From NCBI GenBank assembly GCA_964621525.1, contig CAZUMS010000001.1:62001-126000 (forward strand): a DNA stretch of 64,000 nucleotides, in the 5' to 3' direction. Origin of the DNA: CAZMGV01 sp964621525 [NCBI: uncultured bacterium]. Lineage in GTDB: Bacteria > JAGRBM01. The notes under the pieces were generated by a model. That model ran no database searches, had not been told where the DNA came from, and saw only the letters and a program-made list of their open reading frames with translations. Of the stretch, positions 7,884 to 16,735 are shown piece after piece. Numbering within the stretch: position 1 is the first letter of the stretch; each line of letters begins with the position of its first letter. The position numbers were made by a program, and so were the translations under genes.

Positions 7884-9002
7884 TCAGTATCCCTCACGGA
7901 TCAGTTCGAGGATCTCCGCGAGGTCCCGGGACAGCTCGGCCCAGTATCTCGGGCTGCCGAACTCGACGAAGGCATTGGGAAACGCCGGATCTTTCCAGCG
8001 GCGGGCGATCCATGCGGCGAAATGTACCATCCGGAGCGCCCGGAGCGGTTCGATGAGCCTGAGGGTGCCCCGGTCGAACGGACGCATCATTTCGTAACCG
8101 GTAAGCATCCGTTCCCGGTCTTCGACCGCCGACTCGTCGCGGCCCGGAACGAGCAGCCAGATATCCTGCACTGGCGGGGCCACCACCATGTCGTCGAAAT
8201 CGACGAAGAAGAAATCCTTGCCGTTCCACAGCAGGTTGCCCCGGTGGCAATCTCCGTGGGTGCGGATCGTCCGCACGCCCCGGAACAGGTCCGTGGACAG
8301 CGTGCAGATCTCCCGAACCGTCCGCTCGAACCCCTTCGAATAGTCCGGCGGAATCCAGTTGCCCGCCAGCAGGAACTCGAGATTCGCTAGCCCGTAGGTC
8401 TCCGGCGTCAGGTGAATCCGGTGTCGGGCGGTTTTCGCCTCGCCGACCGAGTGAAGCCGCGCCAGCAGCCGCCCTACCCGCTCCAGCTGCTCACCGTCCA
8501 GTTCGTCCGGAATCCGGCCGCCCACCTTCGGAAAGACCGTGTACCAGAGGTTCCCGTGCGGGGTCTTCCGGACGGTCGATCCGTCTCCGAAACGGAGCGG
8601 CCCCACGGCCGGGATGTCCGCCGCCATCAGGTCGGCGATGAACTCGTGCTCTTCCCCGATCTGCTCGCAGCTCCAGCGGCCCGGCCGGTAGAATTTCACA
8701 ATCCGGCGGCGCGGCTGGGCGAGATCGAGCCCCGATGCCGCCGGACTGTCGTCCGGTTCGATCTCCACGTCGTAGACACGGTTTTCGTAGCTGTTCAGGG
8801 CGTAGCAGAGGCCCGTGCAGGCGTACCCTGCCGACTCCACCGCCTCCAGGACCCGCTCCGGAGAAAGTTCGAAGAAATACTGTGTAACGTCGTCGCCCCA
8901 GGCCGAACGCGGTGCGGCTGCCTTCGGCTTTCGGGCCGGCGGCGTCTTCGCAGCAGTCTGCTTCGCCGGCTTGGACGACGGCTTTCGGGCTGGAGGGCTC
9001 AT
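7884..9002 (-). CDS. SrkA/YihE-like kinase (APH fold)
   Basis: This encodes 372 residues from the ATG at 9002; an in-frame ATG at 9020 is also possible. The N-terminal 35 residues are Ala/Lys/Pro-rich (PPARKPSSKPAKQTAAKTPP) and probably disordered. The kinase part has the YihE/SrkA pattern: YENRVYDVE, then VKFYRPGRWS, IGEEHEF, and the catalytic HGDCHRGNLLW followed by FVDFDDMVVAPPVQDIW. SrkA is a stress-response Ser/Thr protein kinase in E. coli (about 328 residues). The basic N-terminal tail is an addition. The gene is convergent with dxs and divergent from rsmI, about 100 bp away. Confidence 0.85.
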   Translation of the reverse strand: MSPPARKPSSKPAKQTAAKTPPARKPKAAAPRSAWGDDVTQYFFELSPERVLEAVESAGYACTGLCYALNSYENRVYDVEIEPDDSPAASGLDLAQPRRRIVKFYRPGRWSCEQIGEEHEFIADLMAADIPAVGPLRFGDGSTVRKTPHGNLWYTVFPKVGGRIPDELDGEQLERVGRLLARLHSVGEAKTARHRIHLTPETYGLANLEFLLAGNWIPPDYSKGFERTVREICTLSTDLFRGVRTIRTHGDCHRGNLLWNGKDFFFVDFDDMVVAPPVQDIWLLVPGRDESAVEDRERMLTGYEMMRPFDRGTLRLIEPLRALRMVHFAAWIARRWKDPAFPNAFVEFGSPRYWAELSRDLAEILELIREGY

Positions 9003-9104
9003 CGGCCACCGGTATAGCACACCGGGGCAAACGGGCGCGCGAAAGAAAACGTGGAAACACTTCCTGCCCTTGCGACTCTTTCATCCGTCAATCAAACCCT
9101 TGCC

Positions 9105-9944
9105 ATGTCCACCCTGTACGTCGTCGCTACGCCGATCGGGAACCTTTCGGACCTCACCCGCCGGGCGGAAGAAACCCTGCGGTCGGTCCCCGTCGTCGTG
9201 TGCGAGGACACCCGGGTTTCGGGCCCCCTGCTTCAGCGGATTGGCAGCAGCGCCCGGCTGATCGCCCACTTCAAAGGGCGCGAGGCCGAGCGGGTGGATG
9301 AAATCCTGGGACTGCTGAACTCGGGCTCCGACGTCGCCCTGATCTCCGACGCCGGGACGCCGCTCATCGCCGATCCGGGCGGGCGGCTCGTGGCGCGTAC
9401 GGCCGGGGCCGGCCACCGGATCGTACCCATCCCCGGCCCCTCGGCTCCCGTGGCGCTACTCTCGGCCGCCGGGTTCGAAACGGAAGCCTTCACCTGGACC
9501 GGCTTTCTGCCGTCGAAACCGGCGGACCGGGTCCGGACGCTGTCCGCCCACCGCGACCGGACCGAGACACTCGTCTTTTTCGAGAGCCCCCGCCGTCTTG
9601 TCGAAACCCTCTCGGACTGCGTGACGGTATTCGGAGCCGGCCGGCGGGCGGTCGTGGGCCGCGAGCTCACGAAACTGCATGAGGAAATCGTCCGGGGAAC
9701 GCTGAAGGAACTCGAGGCGGATTTTGCCGCCCGCCCCGAAATCCTGGGTGAAGTTACAGTCGCCATCGAAGGCTCGACCGGGGAAAGAGAACTCGCGCCG
9801 CTCGAAACCCTCGAAGCGGAAATCCGCGGGCTGATCGGGGCCGGAGAAGGCACCAAGCAGATCGCCGAGCGGATATCCACGCTCCACGGCCATCCGAAGA
9901 AACAGGTCTACGACTACGTGCTGAAGCTGCTGAAGGACCGGTGA
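9105..9944 (+). CDS. rsmI: 16S rRNA (cytidine-1402-2'-O)-methyltransferase
   Basis: This encodes 279 residues. The family N-terminus MSTLYVVATPIGNLSDLTRR sets the start at 9105; an in-frame ATG at 9051 would add 18 residues with no family match. Further motifs are VVCEDTRVSG, LISDAGTPLIADPGG, VPIPGPSAPVALLSAAG and FFESPRRLVETL. RsmI uses S-adenosylmethionine to 2'-O-methylate C1402 in the decoding centre of 16S rRNA. The stop at 9944 directly abuts the stop of the convergent next gene. Confidence 0.96.
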   Translation: MSTLYVVATPIGNLSDLTRRAEETLRSVPVVVCEDTRVSGPLLQRIGSSARLIAHFKGREAERVDEILGLLNSGSDVALISDAGTPLIADPGGRLVARTAGAGHRIVPIPGPSAPVALLSAAGFETEAFTWTGFLPSKPADRVRTLSAHRDRTETLVFFESPRRLVETLSDCVTVFGAGRRAVVGRELTKLHEEIVRGTLKELEADFAARPEILGEVTVAIEGSTGERELAPLETLEAEIRGLIGAGEGTKQIAERISTLHGHPKKQVYDYVLKLLKDR

Positions 9945-10427
9945 CTATTTCACCGGTGTGATCTCGAACTCACCGTCCACGGCGAGGACCGCTTCGGCGA
10001 CGCACTCAGCGACGGTCGCCGCAATGTTCGTGCAGAAGCCGAGCCGCTCGGGGCTCATGAACTCGGGGAACTGGCCCGTAAGATCGTTGCAGATGATCGT
10101 CGTCGCGCGACCCTTGTCCACCCGCTCCAGGACGATCTTCTGGTAATGGACGATCGCCTGACGGAGCCGGTCCGTCACCTTTCCTGTGGGATCGGGATCG
10201 CCGAAGAATTCGCCCAGGATCAGTTCGCCCGCCTTGATAGCGCCGCACTGGCCCTCGCCCGTGAGTCCGCCCCGGCGGAGCGCCTGGTACGGCCGCGTGG
10301 GCAGGTTGAACGTCTCGGCCAGCGCGATTCCGCACGAGCGGTGCGGCGTCGCCTTTCCTTCGTAGAGCGTGAATGCCTTTTCGCGGGCCCGGCGGACGAG
10401 ATCCGCCTTCCGGTCGACAGATGCCAT
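9945..10427 (-). CDS. C_GCAxxG_C_C-type redox protein
   Basis: This encodes 160 residues. The cysteine pattern resembles the C_GCAxxG_C_C family of putative metal- or redox-active proteins: HRSCGIALAE, then GEGQCGAIKAGELILGEFFG, ATTIICNDLTGQF, and GFCTNIAATVAECVAEAVL. The central motif here is QCGAIKAG rather than the canonical GCAxxG, so this is a divergent member and the assignment is tentative. It starts 5 bp after the stop of the next upstream gene (10433-10810, same strand), so the two are probably co-transcribed. Confidence 0.55.
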   Translation of the reverse strand: MASVDRKADLVRRAREKAFTLYEGKATPHRSCGIALAETFNLPTRPYQALRRGGLTGEGQCGAIKAGELILGEFFGDPDPTGKVTDRLRQAIVHYQKIVLERVDKGRATTIICNDLTGQFPEFMSPERLGFCTNIAATVAECVAEAVLAVDGEFEITPVK

Positions 10428-10432
10428 CTGGT

Positions 10433-10810
10433 TCAGCCGCCGCCCTCTTCCGGAGCCTCGCCGTCGAACGCCTCGAGGATCTCCTTTTCGGTCGCCGTGG
10501 CATAGTCGAGGCCGAACGCCTCGTGCCAGAACTGGACGCCGTGCTTTTTGCCTACGAGCCGGGCGACATCGAAGATCGCGTCGGATGCGTTGTCGGAATC
10601 GCTCTTGAACGTCACGCGGATATGAAGTTCATCCGCCTCGTCGTCCTTCAGCTGGCGGGAATGGGAAATGTCGATGACTGTGCCGGTCCTTAGCTCGACC
10701 TTGGAGCCGTCACCGGCGGCCGTCGCCCTCGGGTAATGGAGAATGTCCTCGACGACCTGACGCCAGCGGAATTTTTTCCCCGGCTGCCTCACGACGATCT
10801 GATACGGCAT
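10433..10810 (-). CDS. Hypothetical protein, 125 residues
   Basis: I do not recognise this protein. The start at 10810 (MPYQIVVRQPGKKFRWRQVV) follows a purine-rich GGGGGG stretch. A longer in-frame extension exists, but it reads through sequence without family-like character. The protein is soluble and mixed alpha/beta (VELRTGTVIDISHSRQ, then ELHIRVTFKSDSD), with an acidic glycine-rich tail (EAPEEGGG) and no signal peptide. It lies upstream of the C_GCAxxG-type gene with a 5-bp gap, so the two are probably an operon. Confidence 0.6.
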   Translation of the reverse strand: MPYQIVVRQPGKKFRWRQVVEDILHYPRATAAGDGSKVELRTGTVIDISHSRQLKDDEADELHIRVTFKSDSDNASDAIFDVARLVGKKHGVQFWHEAFGLDYATATEKEILEAFDGEAPEEGGG

Positions 10811-10952
10811 GTGAAGCCCCCCCTGCAGACAGCCCTGCAAGTCCCTCCGGACGCCGGCCTGCCTGTGTTCTGCCCAAAGCCTAAAACATACCGGTAAACC
10901 GGTCCGCCCGACAATCAAAATCTCGTGGCATCCGGCGGCCGTCCCGAAACCG

Positions 10953-11567
10953 TCACTTGCCGGAGGAGAGGCCCTTCTTGAGCTCGAGGAGCCGCTGCTT
11001 TTCCTCGATTGTGAGCGACTGGTCGCTGAAATTGCGGGACATGATTTCGTCCAGATACTTGTCGTAATCCTCGTTCTTCTGCTGGAGCTTGGCCAGTTCC
11101 GAAGCGATCTCGACGCTCTTGATGCGGATTTCGGCATGGAACGGAAAAACGTACAGCGCCATGGAGGTCTTGTTGTCCTCCCAGAGGTACCGCTTCGCTC
11201 CGTCCTGCTCGTCCCGCGCGACCGGCTCGCCATGGCGGGCGAAGAACGAGCTGTACATCTGCTCGCTTGCGTCCTTCTTCGTCAGTTTCACGCGGATATA
11301 GAACAGCTTGCCCCTGAAGAACCGGAATTCGCTGAACCCGTTGTTCGGAAACGAGTAGCTGGAATAGGCGGTAACGTTCGGCTGGAAGTTGTCCACGTCC
11401 TCGTTCAGGTTGCGGATCCGGCTCTTCAGCTCATCGACCGTCATGCCCCATTGGGCCATCTGGAAGCCGTTCGGCAGGCTGCCCGCAACCGCCGTTCCCA
11501 CGCCTGCCAGCGCGAATGCAAGCGCCAGCATGAGGCCTGAAGCCGGTCTGATCCAGAAATGCCGCAT
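10953..11567 (-). CDS. Exported hypothetical protein
   Basis: This encodes 204 residues with a clear Sec signal peptide (hydrophobic core LMLALAFALAGVGTAVA, cleavage near AVA-GS, about residue 28). The mature region begins LPNGFQMAQWGMTVDELKSR, a pattern common in small secreted proteins whose domain opens with a W-G-M motif. A beta-rich middle follows (FFRGKLFYIRVKLT, then YLWEDNKTSMALYVF). The charged C-terminal helix (about 145-204) is a likely coiled coil. It is probably periplasmic. The function is unknown. Confidence 0.65.
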   Translation of the reverse strand: MRHFWIRPASGLMLALAFALAGVGTAVAGSLPNGFQMAQWGMTVDELKSRIRNLNEDVDNFQPNVTAYSSYSFPNNGFSEFRFFRGKLFYIRVKLTKKDASEQMYSSFFARHGEPVARDEQDGAKRYLWEDNKTSMALYVFPFHAEIRIKSVEIASELAKLQQKNEDYDKYLDEIMSRNFSDQSLTIEEKQRLLELKKGLSSGK

Positions 11568-11784
11568 GGGGATTTCGTATCACGAGGCGGGAAGCCGGGT
11601 CAAAACCCCGTTTGACTGCGGCGTCAGTCACGGAGAGGCATGCCCCCTTCCCAGGCAGGCCGCCTACCCGCCCTTGCCGCCGGGCTAGGGAATCACCATA
11701 TTAATTCGAGCGGCAGGCACTTCTTGAGGGGTGGGAAACCGCCTGCCAGAAAGACCGGCTCGATTGCAGGCCCGAAAACCACCA

Positions 11785-12039
11785 ATGTTTACCGTCTACA
11801 CCACAAACATCTGCCCATACTGCCACAACGCCAAGCAGCTCCTGAAGTCGAAGGGTTATTCCTTCATGGAAATCTCGGTCTCGGACCCCGAGGCCCGGAC
11901 GAAGATTGCCGAAATGAGCGGCATGCGTACGGTGCCCGTGATCTACCTGAAAGACCGGCTGATCGGCGGCTTCACGGACCTCGCCGCACTCGATCAGTCC
12001 GGCGAGCTGGCGAAGCTCGTCAGCGCGGCTGCGGGCTGA
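11785..12039 (+). CDS. grxC: Glutaredoxin (GrxC-like)
   Basis: This encodes 84 residues, a typical class I glutaredoxin. The active site CPYC (residues 10-13, in MFTVYTTNICPYCHNAKQLL) is at the expected place. The cis-proline strand TVPVIYLKDRLIGGFTDL binds glutathione. It reduces protein disulfides and glutathione mixed disulfides in the cytoplasm. The start at 11785 is set by the family N-terminus. The stop is followed directly by the ATG of the TauE/SafE gene, so the two are co-transcribed. Confidence 0.93.
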   Translation: MFTVYTTNICPYCHNAKQLLKSKGYSFMEISVSDPEARTKIAEMSGMRTVPVIYLKDRLIGGFTDLAALDQSGELAKLVSAAAG

Positions 12040-12864
12040 ATGTTCCAGCTCCAGCTCACGGTTCTCGACTACCTGGTTCTGGCGGCGGCCGGTATCGCCG
12101 CGGGGTACACGGGCGGGCTTCTCGGGCTCGGCGGCGGCGTCATCATGGTGCCGGTGCTGTTCGAGATCCTGCCGCACCTCATCGGCCCCCATCCGCAGAC
12201 CGCCCAGATCGCCGTCGCCACCTCGCTCGGGTGCGTGTTCTTCACGTCGCTGTCTTCGGCCCAGGCCCACAACCGCAAGGGGAACGTTGACTGGAAGCTT
12301 GCGGCCATGGCCGCTCCCATGAGCGCGGCCGGAGCCTTCTCCGTCACCCTGTTCGCGCTGAAAATCTCCGGCATTGCCCTCAAGATCGGGTTCGGAATTT
12401 TCCTTGCCGCCATGGCCGCACGGCTCTGGTTCTTCGATCCGGGCTCGGCGAAGGCCGGTGAATTCCCGCCGGAACCGGACCGGCTCAAGGCGCTCGTCAT
12501 CGGGGCGCTGATCGGAACGATCGGGGCCCTGTTCGGCATCGGCGGCGGATCGCTCGCAGTCCCCGCCTTCGTTCTCCTGATGAAACGGCCCGTGCATCAG
12601 GCCGTCGGGACCTCCAGCGTACTCGGCGCGTGTTCGGGTCTTGTCGGCTCGATCGGCTACCTGCTGGCGAAACCGGCCGCGCCGGTACCCGGAGCCATCG
12701 GTATTGTCATCCCCTTGATCGTGGCCCTGCTCGCCGCGATTACCATCCTGCTGGCACAAGTGGGAGCGCGGCATGCCGCCCGGATTGAACCCACGAGACT
12801 CCGGCACATCTTCGCCGTCGCCCTGTTCCTGATCGGCAGTCTGGTGGTTTACCGGGCGGTTTAA
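12040..12864 (+). CDS. Sulfite exporter TauE/SafE family membrane protein
   Basis: This encodes 274 residues and is a multi-pass membrane protein with the two-fold repeat typical of TauE/SafE (DUF81). The first half has AAAGIAAGYTGGLLGLGGGVIMVPVLF. The second half has IGTIGALFGIGGGSLAVPAFVLLMKRP and AVGTSSVLGACSGLVGS. Family members export sulfite, sulfoacetate or related organosulfur anions. The substrate here is unknown. Coupling to a glutaredoxin gene hints at a thiol or sulfur link, but that is inference. Confidence 0.9.
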   Translation: MFQLQLTVLDYLVLAAAGIAAGYTGGLLGLGGGVIMVPVLFEILPHLIGPHPQTAQIAVATSLGCVFFTSLSSAQAHNRKGNVDWKLAAMAAPMSAAGAFSVTLFALKISGIALKIGFGIFLAAMAARLWFFDPGSAKAGEFPPEPDRLKALVIGALIGTIGALFGIGGGSLAVPAFVLLMKRPVHQAVGTSSVLGACSGLVGSIGYLLAKPAAPVPGAIGIVIPLIVALLAAITILLAQVGARHAARIEPTRLRHIFAVALFLIGSLVVYRAV

Positions 12865-12985
12865 GGCCGGTGGATCCCATAGCCCTGAGGTCAGGGCCTC
12901 AACCGGGCGCCCAATATAGATTCTCCCGGTGAATGTTCAGTTGTTTCAATTGCTGCCATCCCTGCCGCGGTTGCACCATTTCTGT

Positions 12986-13000
12986 CTACGCAGTGCGTAG
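12986..13000. promoter_or_regulatory. 15-bp palindrome upstream of the TonB-receptor cluster
   Basis: CTACGCA-G-TGCGTAG is a perfect 7-1-7 inverted repeat, 123 bp upstream of the first receptor start. The spacing and symmetry fit an operator. It does not match the Fur consensus. Confidence 0.4.
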
Positions 13001-13123
13001 TGACAAGAAGTTCATCTTTTGTGAAACTGCAGTCGACGATAAGTATCCGGAAACAGGCAGCTACTACTAGAAGAATGCTAACTGCGAAGCCTGTTTTCTC
13101 CGGAACCGGGGAGCATACTGGAC

Positions 13124-15292
13124 ATGTACCGCAACTGGAGACAGAGGCTTCGGCTTCTGTATTTGTTTTTGGCCGCCGCGCTCCTGCACAACGGCCGCGC
13201 CGCAGCGGAGGAAGCCACAGCAGAAACCACAGTGCCACCGGACGGTGTCGTGGTGATCGCCGCCAACGACGCGCAAGCTGCCGCCGAGGATTTTGCGAAC
13301 CTGAATCTGGATGACCTGCTGAACACCCAGCTGGTCTTCTCCGCCGCGAAGAAAGTTCAGAAGATCGGCGCCTCGCCCAGCGCCATTTCGGTCATTACGG
13401 CCGAAGACATCCGCAGATCAGGGGCTGTGCATCTGCTCGACGTGTTCCGCCACATACCCGGCGTGTACGTCTATTATCGTGAAGGCACCGAGCCCCAGCT
13501 CTCGATCCGCGGCTATACCCGGGCCATTCCACGCGGATTCCTGCTGCTCGTGGACGGCGTCTCGCTCTATTCGCCGACGTTCGGCGGCATCCGCTGGCGT
13601 GATGTCCCGGTCACCGTCGAAGACATCGAACGAATCGAGGTGATCCGGGGACCGGGCGGCGCGCTGTACGGGTCCAACGGCTTCAGCGGCGTGATCAATA
13701 TCGTGACGAAACCGCCCTCGCGGGATGCGGCCTTCCGGTCCGTGACCACCGGCGGCACGCAGTCCACCATCCATCAGTACCTCTCGGCGTCGTTCGGTGA
13801 CGAACAGCTCTCGGCACGTTTCTCGGGCAAGTTCATCTACAATCGGGGTTTCGGCAACGATACGGACGGCGATCCCATCACCGATACCACGCGCGCCGGG
13901 CATTACCTGTTCAGGATCGACGGCAAGGCAACCGAAAAGCTGACGCTCGATTTCAGCATGGCGGGCCGCGTCGCCGATGTGGACCTGCCGCTCGATCAGG
14001 GCGCCACTTCGCCTGACGACCGCGAGACTGTCACCTATTATCTGGTGACCGCCGCCACCTACCGGCACAGCGAATCGACCGAGTTCCAGCTCAAAACCTA
14101 TTTTCGCCGGGATCAGGACGAAGAACCGACTCCGAATATCGCCACCGGACAGAACTTCTTCCGCAACGAGGTAAGTGTCTACGACATCGAGGCCCAGGCC
14201 TCCCATGCTTTCAGCAGTTCAGTGAACGTGCTGTTCGGCGGCCAGTACCGGTTCAACCGGGCGCACGCCGGTCAGCTCTCGTTCCTCGGCTTCGATCTCA
14301 CCAACGGATTTGATCCGGCCTCGCCGAACAATTTCACCTATACGGGACGCCCGGTGAACTGGCAGCACATCGCTTCGGGTTATACCCGTGTATCGCTGAC
14401 GCCGGCGGACTGGTTCAGCCTGAACACCGCGCTTCGCTACGAGTTCGACAGTTTTACCGAACGGCCGAACCCCTCGCTCAACATCGCCGCCGTGTTCTCG
14501 CCGTCGGAAGGCCACCACATCCGGCTCGCGGCGGGACGGGGAATCCGGCTTCCCACGCAGATCGAGAACTCCAACTCCATCATGAACTTTCCGACGACAA
14601 CCGGCGGGATCGCCACGTATGTCGGCAACCGGTCGTTGAAACCGGAAACCCTCACGTCGTTCGAGGCCGGGTACCGTGGCTCTTTCTGGGACGAAAAGGC
14701 GTCGTTCAACGCAGAGACGTTCGTGAGCGTACTTGAGGACGGCGTAGATCTGGATGGCAGACTGCTTGCCACATCGCCCTACACGATCTTTCCGTTCACA
14801 GGACCCCTGGAGATCCGCACCTCTGAAAACGTCGAGAAATTCACGACCGGCGGCCTTGAGATGGAAGCGAAGGTGAGCCCGCTCGACTGGCTGACCCTGA
14901 GCGGCAACTACACCTGGATCCGCGAGTTCAGCAAGGAGTCGAATCTCGGTTTCAAGAACACGACGCCCGAGCACATGTTCAACCTCGGTGTCGACACGTC
15001 GTTCAAGAGCGGAACCTCGATAGGCGCCGCGGCGGCGTACCACAGTGCATTCCAGGCGGTGGATGATCTCGTGAGCATCTCCCAGCGGGTCCGCACCGGG
15101 TTCCGGCTGGATCTCACAGCCTCGCAGGAGTTCTGGGACAAAAAAGTCAGGCTATCGGTTATCGGGCAGAACGTGACCGACAGCCAGCGGATCGATTTCC
15201 CGACAACCGCCACCCTGACGGGATTCTCCGGCTTCCTGAACAACACCCGCGTTCCCCGCAGCTTCTACGGACAGCTCGAGATCCGGATCTGA
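13124..15292 (+). CDS. TonB-dependent receptor, copy 1
   Basis: This encodes 722 residues. A signal peptide (residues 1-28, LRLLYLFLAAALLHNGRAAA) is followed by a short linker ending in LNLDDLLNTQLVFSAAKK. A plug domain (about 70-190) has the usual ISVITAEDI, LLDVFRHIPGV and IERIEVIRGPGGALYGSNGF-type motifs. The rest is an outer-membrane beta-barrel, ending in EIRI rather than the usual terminal aromatic residue. TonB-dependent receptors import siderophores, cobalamin, glycans and similar ligands using TonB energy. It is the first gene of a six-gene co-directional cluster and is paralogous end to end with the receptor at 16736. The ligand is unknown. No tonB or exbBD lies in the window. Confidence 0.93.
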   Translation: MYRNWRQRLRLLYLFLAAALLHNGRAAAEEATAETTVPPDGVVVIAANDAQAAAEDFANLNLDDLLNTQLVFSAAKKVQKIGASPSAISVITAEDIRRSGAVHLLDVFRHIPGVYVYYREGTEPQLSIRGYTRAIPRGFLLLVDGVSLYSPTFGGIRWRDVPVTVEDIERIEVIRGPGGALYGSNGFSGVINIVTKPPSRDAAFRSVTTGGTQSTIHQYLSASFGDEQLSARFSGKFIYNRGFGNDTDGDPITDTTRAGHYLFRIDGKATEKLTLDFSMAGRVADVDLPLDQGATSPDDRETVTYYLVTAATYRHSESTEFQLKTYFRRDQDEEPTPNIATGQNFFRNEVSVYDIEAQASHAFSSSVNVLFGGQYRFNRAHAGQLSFLGFDLTNGFDPASPNNFTYTGRPVNWQHIASGYTRVSLTPADWFSLNTALRYEFDSFTERPNPSLNIAAVFSPSEGHHIRLAAGRGIRLPTQIENSNSIMNFPTTTGGIATYVGNRSLKPETLTSFEAGYRGSFWDEKASFNAETFVSVLEDGVDLDGRLLATSPYTIFPFTGPLEIRTSENVEKFTTGGLEMEAKVSPLDWLTLSGNYTWIREFSKESNLGFKNTTPEHMFNLGVDTSFKSGTSIGAAAAYHSAFQAVDDLVSISQRVRTGFRLDLTASQEFWDKKVRLSVIGQNVTDSQRIDFPTTATLTGFSGFLNNTRVPRSFYGQLEIRI

Positions 15293-15306
15293 GGCAAGGG
15301 AGGAAC

Positions 15307-16410
15307 ATGAACATGAAAAACCTGCTGACCATCGCCGCTCTTGCCCTCTGTGTTTCCATCTCCGCCTGCGACAACCCGCAGCTGGCTGCTTACGAACAGG
15401 GAGACCTCGTTCCTGCCGATGACTTCCTGCCGAAAACGCAGGCTGTCGTGAACGGAACCGTCACGCTGACGGATACCGTCGATGCGGCCGACGACCAGTT
15501 TGACGTCCAGTTCCCGGCGCTCACGGACGACAGCCGGCTCATGATCGTTCTCTTCAGGGACGGCGTGCCGGGGATTCCCGCCATGGCGAAGTCCATGACG
15601 TTACCGGAATTCGACCGGGACGATCTGGACGACGGTATCCCGCAGACCTTCGAGTTCGAGCTCTCCCAGTTCGACGGCCTGCACAACGGCGAATATGCCG
15701 TCGCCGTGGTCCTCGACGTGGAAGGCGACGGCCCTCCGGATTTCACGGACCCCGGCAACACGCCGGATTGCTACACGGTGCTGAGGGCCATCGGGCCGCC
15801 GCCGTTCCCGGTGGCACTGACCGTGGACGATTCGGAGATCCAGCCGAACGGGGAGTATACCGTGATCCAGGACGGCTTTATTCCAAACCCGGCCGATACG
15901 TCACTGGACATCTCCTTCACTGAAGCGCCCATCTACTGCCCGGCCAACGCACAGCCGCTGACGACCGGAACGGCCGAAATCACCGTGTCGTTACAGGACC
16001 CCAATACCTCCGGCGTGGGCCCGAATTTTCCGGCCTTTGACGGCGACGAGACGATATCGGTTTCACTATATGCCAACCGCTCGTTTCCGCCGTCCGGACC
16101 TCCGGACATCTTTGCGATCTTCCCGCTGGCTGCTCCACCGCCTTATGACCGTACCGGGCTCGATGCAGGCACACCGCAGGTGTTCCCTATCGTCACCCTG
16201 ACATCGGACGATGGCCTGTTCGCAGGCGAATTCGCGCTCATTGCGGCGCTCGATATCGACGGCGACGGGTTCCCCGAGACCGGGACCGACTGTCAGGCGA
16301 TCAAGAACGTAGCAGGGCCACCGTCGGACCCGATGCCCGTGGGCATTACGGTCGCGGACGACGATACTGCTGAAGTATCGATCACGATTTCGTCGTTTGG
16401 ATGCCCGTGA
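15307..16410 (+). CDS. Lipoprotein paired with TonB receptor 1
   Basis: This encodes 367 residues with a lipoprotein signal peptide (lipobox ISAC, lipidated Cys21). A GGGAGG ribosome-binding site precedes the ATG. The mature protein seems to hold two related units of about 165 residues. Each has a GTVTL or GTAEITV strand opening, a P-Q-[TV]-F segment, a GEYAVAVVLD/GEFALIAALD strand and an Asp-rich loop (DVEGDG at 137-142, DIDGDG at 316-321), followed by D-C. The loops resemble Ca-binding D-x-D-G-D-G loops. I do not recognise the family. The position 14 bp after the receptor suggests a receptor partner in the manner of SusC/SusD, but there is no visible SusD similarity. Confidence 0.75.
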   Translation: MNMKNLLTIAALALCVSISACDNPQLAAYEQGDLVPADDFLPKTQAVVNGTVTLTDTVDAADDQFDVQFPALTDDSRLMIVLFRDGVPGIPAMAKSMTLPEFDRDDLDDGIPQTFEFELSQFDGLHNGEYAVAVVLDVEGDGPPDFTDPGNTPDCYTVLRAIGPPPFPVALTVDDSEIQPNGEYTVIQDGFIPNPADTSLDISFTEAPIYCPANAQPLTTGTAEITVSLQDPNTSGVGPNFPAFDGDETISVSLYANRSFPPSGPPDIFAIFPLAAPPPYDRTGLDAGTPQVFPIVTLTSDDGLFAGEFALIAALDIDGDGFPETGTDCQAIKNVAGPPSDPMPVGITVADDDTAEVSITISSFGCP

Positions 16411-16735
16411 CCGCATTGGCCAATGGGTAATTAAAACAGGGGTTTCATCTTCAAACCCACTTCGCCAAAAGCGCAGGCGGACACCTGACAACGCTATTCG
16501 ACATTTTATTGAATATCGCGAAACAACACTCCAATCGAAACGCTGTTTGACATCGTGACGTGACGCACAAAGTCGCGTATCTTCGCGAAACCCTTTGCGA
16601 TTTTTCTTGCTACTGACAACGTTATCATGTTGACAGCCATGCAAACTCTTCGTAGATATTCAAGTAGGACGTTTGAAGAGACAGTCAGGACGGCCCCCGG
16701 CAATCTCCGGGATAACGGTCCGTTCGGAGGAACTT
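16411..16735. other. Intergenic region between the two receptor modules
   Basis: This 325-bp gap contains a 12-bp palindrome (CATTGGCCAATG, 16414-16425) and a weak hairpin (GGGTTT/AAACCC, 16440-16458) without a T-tract. An imperfect TGACAAC...GTTGACA repeat lies at 16614-16635. The second module probably has its own promoter here. I see no coding sequence and no convincing Fur box. Confidence 0.5.
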
